From assembly GCA_963844435.1 (NCBI GenBank), contig CAWJOG010000002.1:310001-374000 (forward strand): a stretch of 64,000 nucleotides of DNA, given 5' to 3'. The position numbers and the translations under genes are program-made. This stretch comes from JBDSLU01 sp963844435. Its GTDB lineage: Bacteria; Acidobacteriota; Vicinamibacteria; Vicinamibacterales; Vicinamibacteraceae. The number at the start of each line of letters is the position of its first letter. Position 1 is the first letter of the stretch. This document shows positions 49,699 to 59,623 of the stretch, piece after piece. The notes under the pieces are model-generated. The model did not search any database, had not been told where the DNA came from, and saw only the letters and a program-made list of their open reading frames with translations.

Positions 49699-52362
49699 TC
49701 ACCGCGCGGCTGCAAGGCGTTTCAGCTCCTCGAACCAGTTCTGGACGATGACGAGCGATGGGCTCGCCGCGGCGTCACGCGCGCCCTGCTTGATCATGAG
49801 GAAGCGGCCGTCGCCGGCGACATCGTACCCTCGCGCGCTACCGGAGCTCCCGCCTCCAGGGTAGGTGGAAGCGTCGAGGACTTTGGTGACCGCGTCCGAC
49901 GAGAACGCCGGCGTGGACGTCACGCGCACGCCCATCACGGCCCCGCTGAAGTCGCGATAGAACAGCTCGCGGCCGTCCCGCGACCACAGAGGCTGCCGGC
50001 CCCCGCCGGTGGAGATCTGCCAGCGGCCGCGGTTGGTGTCGGGATACGGCCGCACGTAGATCTCGAACTGGCCCGACTCGTTCGAGTCGTAGGCGATCCA
50101 CCGCCCGTCGGGCGAGATCTCCGGCGTGAGCTCGTTCGCCGGGGTGCGGATGACGGGCTCGACGGCGCGGGTGTCGAGCCGCAAAGCCATGATGTTGCGG
50201 CCCTCCCCCGGGATCTCTTCGGAGAAGAGCAGACGGTTGTCCGGCGTGAACGTGAGCGGCATCTGGATCCGGGCGCTTTCGAGAAGGCGCTCCGGCGACC
50301 CGCCGCCGTCGGCGGACTGCCAGAACAGGTTCGTGGCGCCGAACCGATCGCTGCCGAACGCGATGCGGGATCCGTCACGCGACCAGGCCGCGAGCGGGTT
50401 GCCGGCCGGATCCACCGTGAACCGCTCGAGCACCCTCCGCTGCAGGTCCCAGATCCAGATATCGCGGTCGATCGGCTCCGCAATATCCAACGCGACGCGC
50501 CGGCCGTCAGGAGACAGCCGCGGATACAGGTAGGCCCGCGGCGGCGCGCCCAGCGATTCTTCGCGCCCCTGGCGATCGACCCAGACGAGGGTTCTCGGCG
50601 GTGAGGCGGTATCGGACGTGTAGATCAGCGTGCCTTCGTCCGACACGGCGAAATCGCGGTCGCCGGGAATGTCCAGCGGCACCGGTGCGCCACGAACATC
50701 GAGCGCATCGACATCGAACGCGACGGCCGCCAGCGTCGTTCCCGCGTTGAACACCAGATGTCCCGTGGGGACATACCGGGCGTGGCTCGCCCCGCGCAGC
50801 ACGGTCCGCTGCGTCCCGCTGCGGAAATCCAGCACCTCGATGCGGGGGCCTGCTCCCTGGGTCGTGGTGCCAATGGTGATCGACCGCGTTGGTAGCACGG
50901 TGAACAGGAGCGCGTGTCCGCCCGGCAGGATGGTGGGATAGCCCGCCTGCTCGCCGGCCTCCAGCTTCGAGATCGCCAGCTTCTCCGGCACGCCGCCATC
51001 CGGCGACACCCGGAACACGCCCCAGACGTCCGCGAACACGATGCCGGCGGCGCTCCAGCTGCCGCTGGCGCCCGGACCGACGGGGGCGAGCCGCCGCGGC
51101 GCACCGCCGGCAATCGGGACGCGCTTCAGATCCGGCCCGTCGAAATAGCCGAGCCATGCGCCATCGGGCGAGAAGAAGGCGCCCTGCGCGAAGGTGCCGA
51201 GGTCTTGCAGCTGCCTGGCGTCCAGGCGATCGCGCTCGCGAATCGCGAACCCGCGGGTCGAGCGGTACTGCAGACGAGCGCCGTTCGGCGCGATCGCGAT
51301 GCCGCTGCCCCAGAAGGGCGTGGCGAACGGAGCCGAGGCCGGGAACACGATCGACGATCGGCTGACCTGCGGGCGGAGGTCCGGTGTGGACGGCCGCGCC
51401 AGCCACGCCACCGCGCCCGCGAGCGCCGCGGACGCGAGCGCCACCAGGGCGTATCGCGGCCAGGCGACGCGGATCGGAGAGGTGCGCGCCGCCGGCGTGG
51501 CCTCGCCCCCCGGCGCGGCCAGCGCCTCCTCGATCTCGATCCGCGCATCGCCGATGTCGCGCAGCCGGCTTCTCGCGTCCTTGACGAAGCACCGGCGCAG
51601 GAGCCGGCGGATCGAAGCGTGCACGTCCGGCGGCAGCGCGTCGAGATTCGGGTCGCGCGTCAGCACGCTGGCGATCGCATCGGACGTCGTCTCGCCGTCG
51701 AACGCGCGGCGGCCGGTCAACATCTCGTAGAGGACGCACCCGAAGGCCCAGACGTCGGTGCGGCTGTCGACGGCGACGCCGCGCGCCTGCTCGGGGCTCA
51801 TGTAGGCCGCGGTCCCGACCACCGCGCCGCCGGTGCCCGTCATCGTGATCGTCATCGTCGCGGCGCCGGCGCCGTCGTCCCGGGACGATTTCGCCAGCCC
51901 GAAGTCCACCAGCTTCACCGTCCCGTCCGGGCGGATCATCACGTTGGCCGGCTTCAGGTCACGATGCACGAGGCCGCGCCCATGCGCCGCCTCCAGGGCT
52001 TCCGCAATCTGCCGGGCAATGGGCAGTGCGGTGGTCGACAGCCCCCGGCCCTTGGCGGCCGCCAGTCGCGCCGCAAGCGACTCGCCCTCCACCAGTTCCA
52101 TGACGATCGCCAGGACGCCCGCTGCTTCCTCGACCCCCACGAGCGTCGCGATGTTGGGATGGTTCAGTGCCGCCAGGGCCTGCGCCTCGCGCTCGAATCG
52201 CGCGCGCTGGCGCTCGCCCACGCACTCGTCCGACAGCACCTTCAGCGCCACGTCGCGCGACAGCCGGGTATCGCGGGCGCGATACACCTCGCCCTGGCCG
52301 CCCCCGTCGAGGAGCGCGATCACCTCGTAGGGGCCAATCCGCTGTCCGCTGGTGAGCGCCAT
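49699..52362 (-). CDS. Transmembrane Ser/Thr protein kinase with WD40-like sensor
   Basis: 887 residues, intact. N-terminal Hanks-type kinase (11-285): glycine loop LLDGGGQGEVY, catalytic Lys41, HRDLKPANV with HRD at 133-135, DFG Asp153, activation segment to MSPEQARG. One membrane helix at 303-322 (YALVALASAALAGAVAWLA). The rest (about 340-880) is a periplasmic propeller with repeated PD40/TolB-like blades such as FFSPDGAWLGYF, RLSPDGRRVALD, EISPDGRWIAYDS and PLWSRDGRELFYR. Typical receptor kinase architecture of Acidobacteriota; ligand and targets unknown. The FHA gene 34 bp upstream could bind its phosphothreonine products. Confidence 0.95.
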   Translation of the reverse strand: MALTSGQRIGPYEVIALLDGGGQGEVYRARDTRLSRDVALKVLSDECVGERQRARFEREAQALAALNHPNIATLVGVEEAAGVLAIVMELVEGESLAARLAAAKGRGLSTTALPIARQIAEALEAAHGRGLVHRDLKPANVMIRPDGTVKLVDFGLAKSSRDDGAGAATMTITMTGTGGAVVGTAAYMSPEQARGVAVDSRTDVWAFGCVLYEMLTGRRAFDGETTSDAIASVLTRDPNLDALPPDVHASIRRLLRRCFVKDARSRLRDIGDARIEIEEALAAPGGEATPAARTSPIRVAWPRYALVALASAALAGAVAWLARPSTPDLRPQVSRSSIVFPASAPFATPFWGSGIAIAPNGARLQYRSTRGFAIRERDRLDARQLQDLGTFAQGAFFSPDGAWLGYFDGPDLKRVPIAGGAPRRLAPVGPGASGSWSAAGIVFADVWGVFRVSPDGGVPEKLAISKLEAGEQAGYPTILPGGHALLFTVLPTRSITIGTTTQGAGPRIEVLDFRSGTQRTVLRGASHARYVPTGHLVFNAGTTLAAVAFDVDALDVRGAPVPLDIPGDRDFAVSDEGTLIYTSDTASPPRTLVWVDRQGREESLGAPPRAYLYPRLSPDGRRVALDIAEPIDRDIWIWDLQRRVLERFTVDPAGNPLAAWSRDGSRIAFGSDRFGATNLFWQSADGGGSPERLLESARIQMPLTFTPDNRLLFSEEIPGEGRNIMALRLDTRAVEPVIRTPANELTPEISPDGRWIAYDSNESGQFEIYVRPYPDTNRGRWQISTGGGRQPLWSRDGRELFYRDFSGAVMGVRVTSTPAFSSDAVTKVLDASTYPGGGSSGSARGYDVAGDGRFLMIKQGARDAAASPSLVIVQNWFEELKRLAAAR

Positions 52363-52396
52363 CCGGCCTTAACGACGGGGGGGCGACGCCGCGCGA

Positions 52397-52774
52397 TCAC
52401 GCATCGGCGTGGGTCTCGGTCGGCATGCCGCTGGAAGACGTGTGATAGACGAGGCGAATCGGCCCGATGGCGATGCGATCGCCGTCGCGCAGGCCGGTCT
52501 GTCCGCTGAGCACCGCCTCGCCGATCGTCGTCCGGTTCTTGCTGCCCAGATCCTCCAGCAGCGCGGCGCCGCCGCGGACGACGATTCGCGCGTGACGGCG
52601 GGACACGCTCGCCACGTCCAGCCAGATGCGTGAGTCGGGGTCACGCCCAATCACGTTGTCGCCATCGACGAGGCGAATGCGCCGGCCATCGACGTCAATC
52701 CAATGCCACACCTGGGTGGCTCCGCCCGCGGATCGACGTCGTTGGTTCGGGCGCTCGCGGCTGGTCCTCAACAA
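52397..52774 (-). CDS. Stand-alone FHA-domain protein (possible N-terminally lost wHTH-FHA)
   Basis: 125 residues. One forkhead-associated phosphothreonine-binding domain, about 30-115, with the key features IGRDPDSRIWLD (the Arg that contacts phosphate), VSRRHARIVV and LEDLGSKNRTTIG. The Asn-Gly-Thr loop usual in FHA domains reads Asn-Arg-Thr. Best start is TTG at 52774. In related bacteria this FHA is often the C-terminal part of a winged-helix regulator; no winged-helix sequence lies in the 220 bp upstream, so this copy is either truncated or independent. Directly upstream of the kinase gene, same strand. Confidence 0.8.
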   Translation of the reverse strand: MLRTSRERPNQRRRSAGGATQVWHWIDVDGRRIRLVDGDNVIGRDPDSRIWLDVASVSRRHARIVVRGGAALLEDLGSKNRTTIGEAVLSGQTGLRDGDRIAIGPIRLVYHTSSSGMPTETHADA

Positions 52775-52994
52775 CGGCGCCTCCGCGGCCCAGCTGACGA
52801 CGACCAGTCCTACGCTCCTCTACTTCCTGAACGTCACGATGCTCCTTCGCAGCCGCTTCGGCGTCGGCGCGCTAGCGGCGTTCCTGCTCGGCGACGAGAT
52901 CCACGTGGCGACCCGACGCATCGGAACAGACCGCGGCCTGTCGTTCACCGCGTGACACGCGACCGCTCGGGTTTTGATCTGGCTCCCTCGAGGT

Positions 52995-55250
52995 TCAGCG
53001 ACCGGAGGGCATGCGGCGCCGGAGGTCGGTGAGGGCGTTGACCCAGAGCGTGACATGACGTCGGGTGTACTGTTCCGACGCGTCGTCGGGAACCACCGCG
53101 ACGACGTGCCTGCCGTCCGCAGAGACGGAATAGGGAAAGGGGTTCGGTCCGGGTTCGGCGGCAAGCGGTTGGCGCGACCACAAGCGCGGCTTGCCTGGAG
53201 CGAATCCCACGCCGTTGACGGCGTAAGGCGCCGCCATCAGTACGCCGTCAGCGACGAAGAAGAGCGTGGACCGCGAAGCCGACCACCGTGGATACACGCC
53301 GCCGCCATCGGACACCTTCCATCGGCGTCCGTCGTCTGGAAACGCGCGGACGAAGATGTCGAAGCGTCCACCCCTCTCACTCGCGGCATACGCGACCCAT
53401 CGGCCGTCCGGCGAGAGGTCGGGCTCCCGCTCGTCCTCGTCGGTTCGGAGGAGCGCCTGTGGTTCCCCCACGCGGACGCCGACGTGGTCGACGAGAATAG
53501 TCCAGAGGTCCCACATCGAAGCGGTGCCCGTGGTCACCTCGTGAAACGCGAGGCGGCTGCCGTGCCGATCGCTCGTGCTGGACGACGCCACACGCACGCG
53601 AGGCGGTGCAGCCGGCACCATGAGTTGCGGGTTGGCGCCATCGGGACGGGCCCTCCAGATGCCCTCTGGCGTGCTGAAGACGATGAAGCGATCGTCCGGC
53701 GTCCAGTGCTTCGGGCGCGTGACGGCGAGGTTCTTCGTCACTTGCGTCCGCACGTCGCGCTGGACGTCGTACAGCCAGAGATCGCCCGTTGACGAATAGG
53801 CAACGCGGCTGCCGTCGCGGGACAGGGCCGGCGCTTCGTAATCCCCGGCCTCTCCGAACACGCGCGCTGAGCCCGAACTCTGCAGCCACGCCAGCCGGAA
53901 TCGCGGCTGGGTCCTGGCGACGATGGTGCCGGTGCGCGACAGATCGACGTGAGCCGCTCCGGTGTTGTCGTACGCCACACCATCGAGCACGGGGAACGGC
54001 TGGCCCGTCAACTCCAGCCGCAGGGGATCGAACAGCGCGGCGAGTAGCACGCCACCCCGCATGAACGTCAGGTAGCCGTTGCCATTCGCATCGGCGACGA
54101 ACCGGCCGAAGGTGGCCCGGTCCTGCAACAGCCTCCGCCGGCCGTCGGCGAGCGACAACGCTTCGACCCGACCGTGGCTCCACCATGTCGGCGTCGTATT
54201 GCTGGTGAAAAGGACGGCCTGTCCCCCTGGCAGGAACTGGGGCCAGCGATGCGTGAACTCGTTGGGTTCGAGCCGCGTGAGCGGTTCCGCAGGCCCGCCC
54301 CTTGACGTTACCCGCATCAGCCCCCCCGAGATCCCGGCGAGAACGATCGTGCCGTCCTCGGCCCAGCTTCCGCCACGTCCTTCCGGGGCATCGGTGATCG
54401 TCACAAGCGACGAACCATCGAGAGCGAGCCGCCTGAGCTTGCCGTGGGCGACGAACGCCACCGATTCGCTGTCAGGAGAGAAGAAGAAGCTCGTCAGGCC
54501 GTCCGTGGCCCCGAGGGCCATCGAATCCCGTTGATCGAGGCGGCGCATCATCAACCGTCCGTCGGACACGAAGGCGAGGTGCTTGCCGTTTGGCGAGATC
54601 GCGATGCTCGGCCCCGGCGCCGTTCGAAGCGACACGCCAGGACCGAGATTCACCTCGAGCTGCATCACCGGAAGCTCGACCGGTTGCGTCATCACGTCGG
54701 GCCACCAGCGGCCTGCCGCAACGGCGGCGCCCGCGACGAGCAGCGCCGCCGCGAGCCATCGTGAGAGCCGGGCGCGACTGACACGCCGCGCGCCGGCGTC
54801 AGCGGAGCCGTCGATCTCATCAGCGAACCGAGGCCTCGCCACCCGCCCGGTGTCGTCTTCCGGCTTCGTGGCCGGCACGGTCTCCACCGCCAGGCGGACG
54901 TCCGCAATGAAGCGATAGCCCCGCTTCGGGACCGTCTCGATGAATCGCGGCGAGGCCGCGACGTCACCGAGCGCGTGCCGGACTTTGGCGACGACGATGT
55001 TCAGCGCCGTGTCGAACTCGAGGAAGGTGTCGGGTGACCAGAGCGCGTGACGGAGCTCGTCCCGCGTCACGAGCTGACCGGGTCTCGATGCCAGCAGGCA
55101 CAAGGCTCGCGCCGGCTGATCCTGGAGCGGCACCCGCCTCCCGTTCCGCGTCAGCTCGCCAGAGTACGGATCGAGCTCGAACGTCCCGAACCTGATGAGT
55201 CTGCCATTCGTGGTGACGGCAGCGTCGACGCGCGCGGATTGCTCGCCCAT
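52995..55250 (-). CDS. CadC-like winged-helix regulator with TM and WD40-like sensor
   Basis: 751 residues from the ATG at 55250 (MGEQSARVDA); intact. N-terminal OmpR/CadC-type winged helix at about 18-118 (RFGTFELDPYSGELTRNG, VTRDELRHALW, FIETVPKRGYRFIADV). One membrane helix at 165-180 (WLAAALLVAGAAVAAG). Then an extracytoplasmic PD40/TolB-like propeller: AISPNGKHLAFVS, FFSPDSESVAFVA, LSRDGSRVAYSS, WTPDDRFIVFST, LSPDGRWVAYAAS and SVSADGRHVVAVV. One-component membrane transcription factor that couples an envelope signal to DNA binding. Divergent from the sulfite oxidase-like gene with a 156-bp gap, so that gene is a likely target. Confidence 0.92.
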   Translation of the reverse strand: MGEQSARVDAAVTTNGRLIRFGTFELDPYSGELTRNGRRVPLQDQPARALCLLASRPGQLVTRDELRHALWSPDTFLEFDTALNIVVAKVRHALGDVAASPRFIETVPKRGYRFIADVRLAVETVPATKPEDDTGRVARPRFADEIDGSADAGARRVSRARLSRWLAAALLVAGAAVAAGRWWPDVMTQPVELPVMQLEVNLGPGVSLRTAPGPSIAISPNGKHLAFVSDGRLMMRRLDQRDSMALGATDGLTSFFFSPDSESVAFVAHGKLRRLALDGSSLVTITDAPEGRGGSWAEDGTIVLAGISGGLMRVTSRGGPAEPLTRLEPNEFTHRWPQFLPGGQAVLFTSNTTPTWWSHGRVEALSLADGRRRLLQDRATFGRFVADANGNGYLTFMRGGVLLAALFDPLRLELTGQPFPVLDGVAYDNTGAAHVDLSRTGTIVARTQPRFRLAWLQSSGSARVFGEAGDYEAPALSRDGSRVAYSSTGDLWLYDVQRDVRTQVTKNLAVTRPKHWTPDDRFIVFSTPEGIWRARPDGANPQLMVPAAPPRVRVASSSTSDRHGSRLAFHEVTTGTASMWDLWTILVDHVGVRVGEPQALLRTDEDEREPDLSPDGRWVAYAASERGGRFDIFVRAFPDDGRRWKVSDGGGVYPRWSASRSTLFFVADGVLMAAPYAVNGVGFAPGKPRLWSRQPLAAEPGPNPFPYSVSADGRHVVAVVPDDASEQYTRRHVTLWVNALTDLRRRMPSGR

Positions 55251-55406
55251 CACGTGCCTCGCAGGAAATGTGCGCAGCGAAGTCGTTGAGAGGACGCATC
55301 TTCGCATGCAATACAAAAAACAGCCTCAGCCAATGGTCAAGCGCCGCGACGGTGGGGCAGATAGGCGGCACGCCGCGCGCTGGGTTGCGTGCGAAGGGAG
55401 GAGACC

Positions 55407-56705
55407 ATGGACAATCGAGACGTTCCCCGCCGCAGCCTCCTGAAGGGTGGAGCGGCTGCGTTAGCTGGGCTGTCTGTTCTGCAGGTGGCATTCCCGCAGA
55501 ACGCATTGGCGGGGGAACTACACGATGACCACGAACGCGGCAGGCTTCCGAATCCGTCGGAAACGCTTGGACAACCCGGCGACGTGGTGCTGCCCTGGCT
55601 CGATCAACCTGCGCCGAACCCCTTCCCGGGTCCGATTGGCAACTTCCTCGTGTGGGAGGAATTGGATTCCTGGCTCACGCCAGCGGACAACTTTCACTTC
55701 GTCACGCACTTCGGCGTACCGGCCGGGCTCGAGGAGGCCCGCTGGCAGGTCGGCATCGGCGGCCTCGTCGAGCGCCCGATGTCGCTGACGCTGGACGACA
55801 TCAGGGCCCGACCGCGCCACGAAGTGGACTTCACGCTCGAGTGCTCGGGCAATCATGGCGGAGCGCCCTTCGCCACGGGCTTCCTCGGCAATGCCCGGTG
55901 GGCCGGCACGCCCCTCGCGCCACTGCTGAGAAAGGCCGGGCTTCGAAAGGAGGCGATCGAAGTCGTCTTCTACGGCGTCGATCGCGGCACGATCACCATC
56001 CGCGACAACACCGGCATCCTCAGCGGCGGGAACTCCGGAAGCGTCGTGCCCGATTCCAGCGGCGGTCTCGATCTGCAGATCACCGAGCGGTTCGCCCGCA
56101 GCATGTCCCTGGAGGAAGCGCTCGACCCGCGGAACCTGCTCTGCTACGAAATGAACGGCGTGCCCTTGCCGCCGGAGCACGGCTTTCCGGTACGGCTCAT
56201 CGCGCCGGGGTGGTACGGCGTCGCGAACGTCAAGTGGCTGACGCACATCGAGGTGATCGATCAGCGGTACGCCGGCCAGTTCATGGCGCGCGACTACGTC
56301 ACCATTCGCGAGAGGCAACCAGACGACTGGACGTTCGCGACGGTGAGGCACGATCGGCTGAAGTCGGCTCCGGCCAAGGTGGTGCGTCGGGAAGGCCGCT
56401 ATGTCGCGCTCGGTGTCGCATGGGGCGCACCGATCGCGGCGGTCGAGGTTCGCATCGACGACGGGGCGTGGATGCCGGCGCGGCTCTTCGGTCCCGACAC
56501 GAGCCACCACGGATCACGCGGATTCGCCTGGACCTTCTGGACGTTCAACTGGGGGATGCCGCAGCCGGGAGAGCACCGCGTGACGTCGCGTGCATACGAC
56601 GTCGCCGGGAACCTGCAACCCCCGCCTGACGACCCGTTCCTCGCCAGCCGGCGGACGTTCTGGGAGAACAACGGCCAGATCACCAGGCGCGTGCTCATTC
56701 CTTGA
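55407..56705 (+). CDS. Tat-exported sulfite oxidase-like molybdoenzyme
   Basis: 432 residues, ATG at 55407 with GGGAGGAG upstream. Twin-arginine signal RRSLLKGGAAALAG (8-21). SUOX catalytic domain with the predicted Mo-ligating C146 in TLECSGNHGG, then APLLRKAGL and CYEMNGVPLPPEHGFPVRL. The C-terminal Mo-co dimerisation domain has GVAWGAPIAAVEVRIDDG and FNWGMPQPGEHRVTSRAYD. Predicted periplasmic oxidation of sulfite or a related small molecule; acceptor unknown. Intact. It is convergent with the FAD-oxidase/diheme-peroxidase pair and shares the 156-bp promoter region with the wHTH-propeller regulator. Confidence 0.92.
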   Translation: MDNRDVPRRSLLKGGAAALAGLSVLQVAFPQNALAGELHDDHERGRLPNPSETLGQPGDVVLPWLDQPAPNPFPGPIGNFLVWEELDSWLTPADNFHFVTHFGVPAGLEEARWQVGIGGLVERPMSLTLDDIRARPRHEVDFTLECSGNHGGAPFATGFLGNARWAGTPLAPLLRKAGLRKEAIEVVFYGVDRGTITIRDNTGILSGGNSGSVVPDSSGGLDLQITERFARSMSLEEALDPRNLLCYEMNGVPLPPEHGFPVRLIAPGWYGVANVKWLTHIEVIDQRYAGQFMARDYVTIRERQPDDWTFATVRHDRLKSAPAKVVRREGRYVALGVAWGAPIAAVEVRIDDGAWMPARLFGPDTSHHGSRGFAWTFWTFNWGMPQPGEHRVTSRAYDVAGNLQPPPDDPFLASRRTFWENNGQITRRVLIP

Positions 56706-58143
56706 AGCGGCCGAGCACGTCCGGACCGGACGCGAGTCGGTCGCCAGGGTCGTAGCGCCGCTTGGCTTTCACCAGGGCTGGCCACTGCGGCCCGTAGTGC
56801 CGTCGCCAGTCGTCGGCCGATCGCGGAACGGCGCTGAAGGGATACACCGTGCCTCCGATCCCGTGAGTGTCGTCGTGCAGGACCCGGTTGCCGGCCAGCA
56901 TCTGCTGTTCCATCGCCGGCGTCCGCGCGTACCGCAAGACCGCGAAGCCGACGCATCGTGGGTCGTCCGGCACGCGGAACAGCGGTCGTGTGAAGGCCGA
57001 CCGGCGCCAGTCGAAGATCTGGATCACGTCGAACGCGCCCAGGTCGCCGGGGGTCAGCCGCTCCAGCGCCCGCTCGATGAACGTGGCGGCTGACGAACCC
57101 GGCAGGATGAGCGAGAGCGCGGGATGCGGAAGCGGGGGAAACGGCCCCTGCACGCGATCGCAGGTACTGGCGGTAGGTCACGTCCGCGATCTGCGCGGCC
57201 CCAGGCAGATGGCGCAGGCCGTCCAGGAGCGTCGCGTTGTCCGGCTCCTGCGGGCCGCTGTAATAGGCGGTGGCCAGCAGGATCACGAGCGGCGGTCCGC
57301 CGGTGGGCGCGACGAACGTCACGACACCATCGAACCGGCCGTCGTCCACGAGCCGGTCCGCGTCGCTCATCGCGGTGGCGACATCGGCGTAGGCCAGCGA
57401 GAACACGCGCACCGTGGCCGGCGCCGGCACGAGGCGGAGCTCGGCACGGGCGATGACCGCGCACTGACCCTGACCAGCAAGGACCGCCTCGAACAGATCC
57501 CGCTTCCTCGTCCGTGAGCACCAGAGGATGTGCCCCTCGCCGGTCACGACCTGCAGGCTCACGACGTTGTCGACTTGCGCGCCGTAGCGAAAGGTCGTGG
57601 GGCTGATGCCTCCAAGCGACAGCGTGCCGCCGACGGACAGACCCGGGTAGTCGGGCAGCACCGGCGGCGTCAGCCCCGCGGGCAGCGTCGCGTCCAGCAC
57701 GTCGCTCCAGCTGCAGCCCGCATCGACGATGGCGACGTCGTTCGCCACGCGATGGACCTCCCTCAGCGTGGACATGTCGAAGACGATGCCGCCCTCGACG
57801 AGCGTCTCTCCGTGAACGGAATGGGCGCGGCCGCGGACGGCGACGCGGAGATCGTGCCGGCGTGCGAACCGCAGGACGCGAGCCAGGTCGCGAACCGATC
57901 CCGGTCTCAGCACGGCTACCGGCCGCTCCTGCACGAGACGGCCGAAAATCGATCGCCGCGGCGTCGCGCGAGGCGTCGTCGAGCGCCAGCACGCCGTCGA
58001 GCGGCGGGAGCGCCTCGACGTCCACGACGCCCTCCGCATGGACGTCCGTGATCCACTGTCGGCGGAGCGGGCTGAAGCCCAGTACCGACAGCGGCGGCCG
58101 GGCGCCCGACGAAGGTTCGTCTCGACTGCCGTTTCACCGTCAT
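56695..58143 (-). CDS. FAD-linked oxidase (BBE-like), Tat-type signal, three frameshifts
   Basis: About 480 residues. ATG at 58143 overlaps the stop of the diheme peroxidase gene (TGATG). N-terminus RQSRRTFVGRPAAA looks like a Tat signal. FAD-binding PCMH domain: RPVAVLRPGSVRDLARVLRF, RVAVRGRAHSVHGE, DAGCSWSDVLDATLPAGLTP, YPGLSVGGTLSLGGISPTTF. The C-terminal part ends VKAKRRYDPGDRLASGPDVL, as in berberine-bridge/cytokinin-dehydrogenase-like enzymes. Shifts near 58090, 57945 and 57160. The His in GRAHSVHGE could be the covalent FAD ligand. Likely a periplasmic sugar or alcohol oxidase. The 3' end overlaps the sulfite oxidase-like gene by 11 bp. Confidence 0.82.
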
Positions 58144-59447
58144 CACAGCGCCTTCCTCATGTAGGCGACGATCGCGGGGATGTCCTCATCGGCGATCTGC
58201 GGGAGGGGGAAACCACGCACGACGTTGATGAAGAAGTTGAAGGCCTGGTAGTGCGTCACGACCTCCTCCAGCGTCCTGGCGCGATGGTCGTGGAAGTACG
58301 GAGCGGTCCGGTTGATGCCGCGTAGCTGCGGGATGTCGAACCGGTTGAAGACCTGGTTGCCGCCCACCGTCTCGAGGGCGTTCGCGTCCGTGAGCACGGT
58401 CCCGGGATCGCTCGACGTGAGCACGACGGTCGTGCCGTTTGGCAGATCGACGCTGAACCGCTGCGTCGGGAGATCGAAGCCGGGGCCCTGGATGGGACTC
58501 GCGGGAAAGCCCACCGGCGGCGGATTGGAGACGATCACGTTGATCGACACCGGGTTCGTGGAGCCATCGTGGGGCGGGAAAATGCGGTTCTCCAGGTTCC
58601 GGACCTGCGCCGGGCCTCCGTGGCAGCGCCCACAGAAATTGTCGAACTTCTCCTTCCCCACCTGTTCGAGCTCGGTGAGCGGCGGATCGAGGTTTGGCAG
58701 AGGCGCGCCCCCGTCGATGGCCGCCGAGAGCATGCGCACCTTCGCCGACGAGAAGATGTGACGCTGGAACTCGGCCACGCTCTCGAGGAACTCGGCCGAC
58801 GGCTGAATCGTCGGCTCCATGTGCTGGTTGACCGCGGCAAGGGCCTGGGCCTCGAGGGTGCCGGCGGAACGGTCCTGCTGGTACGGCGCCGTGTGCTTCA
58901 GCATGTTCAACGGCGAGACGGCGCGCGACAGCGTGACGTGCGTCGCGAGCGGGTCGTCGGTCAGCCGCACGCGTGACGGCAGCGGCACCCGCACCTTGAA
59001 GAGCGCGCGGGTCCGCAGCAGCGTGAAGTCGTCCGCGCCATCGTCGGCGTCGAGGGGCCGGAACAGCGGATCGGTCGCATTCGGGTCGTCGCGTCGGACC
59101 GATTGCAGGCGCTGCCACCGGGCTTCGACCCTGGCCGGCGAGAGGGTGAATCCGTCCCGCGGATCGTGGCAGGTGGCGCATGCGCGGCCGTTTCCGCCCG
59201 GGAAGGGCCGGAAGAAGTTGATGGCGCCCTGCACCACAAGGACCTTGGTGCGACGTGACGCGGCATCGCTGCCGGCGAGGGTCACGTCGGCCTCGATCTG
59301 CCGTAGCACCGTGGTCAGCGCCGTCTCCTCGTCATCGAACCTCGGCACGTCTTGCCCGCCCTGCACGAACACGTGACCCTGAGACAGCGCCGTCCCGAGC
59401 ACGAACAGAACGGCGGCGACGCGCGTATATGTAAATCGTCGTGGCAT
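58143..59447 (-). CDS. Diheme cytochrome c peroxidase-family protein
   Basis: 434 residues from the ATG at 59447 (MPRRFTYTRV). Signal peptide around VAAVLFVLGTALSQG. Two c-type heme motifs: CATCH at 90-94 and CGRCH at 272-276, with HDHRARTLEEVVTHYQAFN near the C-terminus as in MauG/CCP proteins. Likely a periplasmic peroxidase, or a MauG-like diheme oxidase, receiving electrons from a partner. It overlaps the FAD-oxidase gene by 3 nt, implying stoichiometric expression and perhaps transfer of electrons from that flavoenzyme or detoxification of its H2O2. Intact. Confidence 0.9.
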   Translation of the reverse strand: MPRRFTYTRVAAVLFVLGTALSQGHVFVQGGQDVPRFDDEETALTTVLRQIEADVTLAGSDAASRRTKVLVVQGAINFFRPFPGGNGRACATCHDPRDGFTLSPARVEARWQRLQSVRRDDPNATDPLFRPLDADDGADDFTLLRTRALFKVRVPLPSRVRLTDDPLATHVTLSRAVSPLNMLKHTAPYQQDRSAGTLEAQALAAVNQHMEPTIQPSAEFLESVAEFQRHIFSSAKVRMLSAAIDGGAPLPNLDPPLTELEQVGKEKFDNFCGRCHGGPAQVRNLENRIFPPHDGSTNPVSINVIVSNPPPVGFPASPIQGPGFDLPTQRFSVDLPNGTTVVLTSSDPGTVLTDANALETVGGNQVFNRFDIPQLRGINRTAPYFHDHRARTLEEVVTHYQAFNFFINVVRGFPLPQIADEDIPAIVAYMRKAL

Positions 59448-59623
59448 GGTCGTTGGCTCTCCCCCTCCAGGAGGCACACGTGTCGTGTACTCACGACGGA
59501 GGGTGACGCCTCGGGCGTGGTTCAGTCCTATGCGCGTGGTAAGAATTGGGTAATCAGGCCGGTGGCGGCAGCGGCGGCCCCGGCGTGCTCGTCGAGGGTC
59601 CTCAGCGAAACGGAGACTGATCC

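Noticed and set aside
52775..52994. Possible missing winged-helix part of the FHA protein
   Set aside because: No winged-helix-like sequence was found in the three minus-strand frames of this 220-bp interval.
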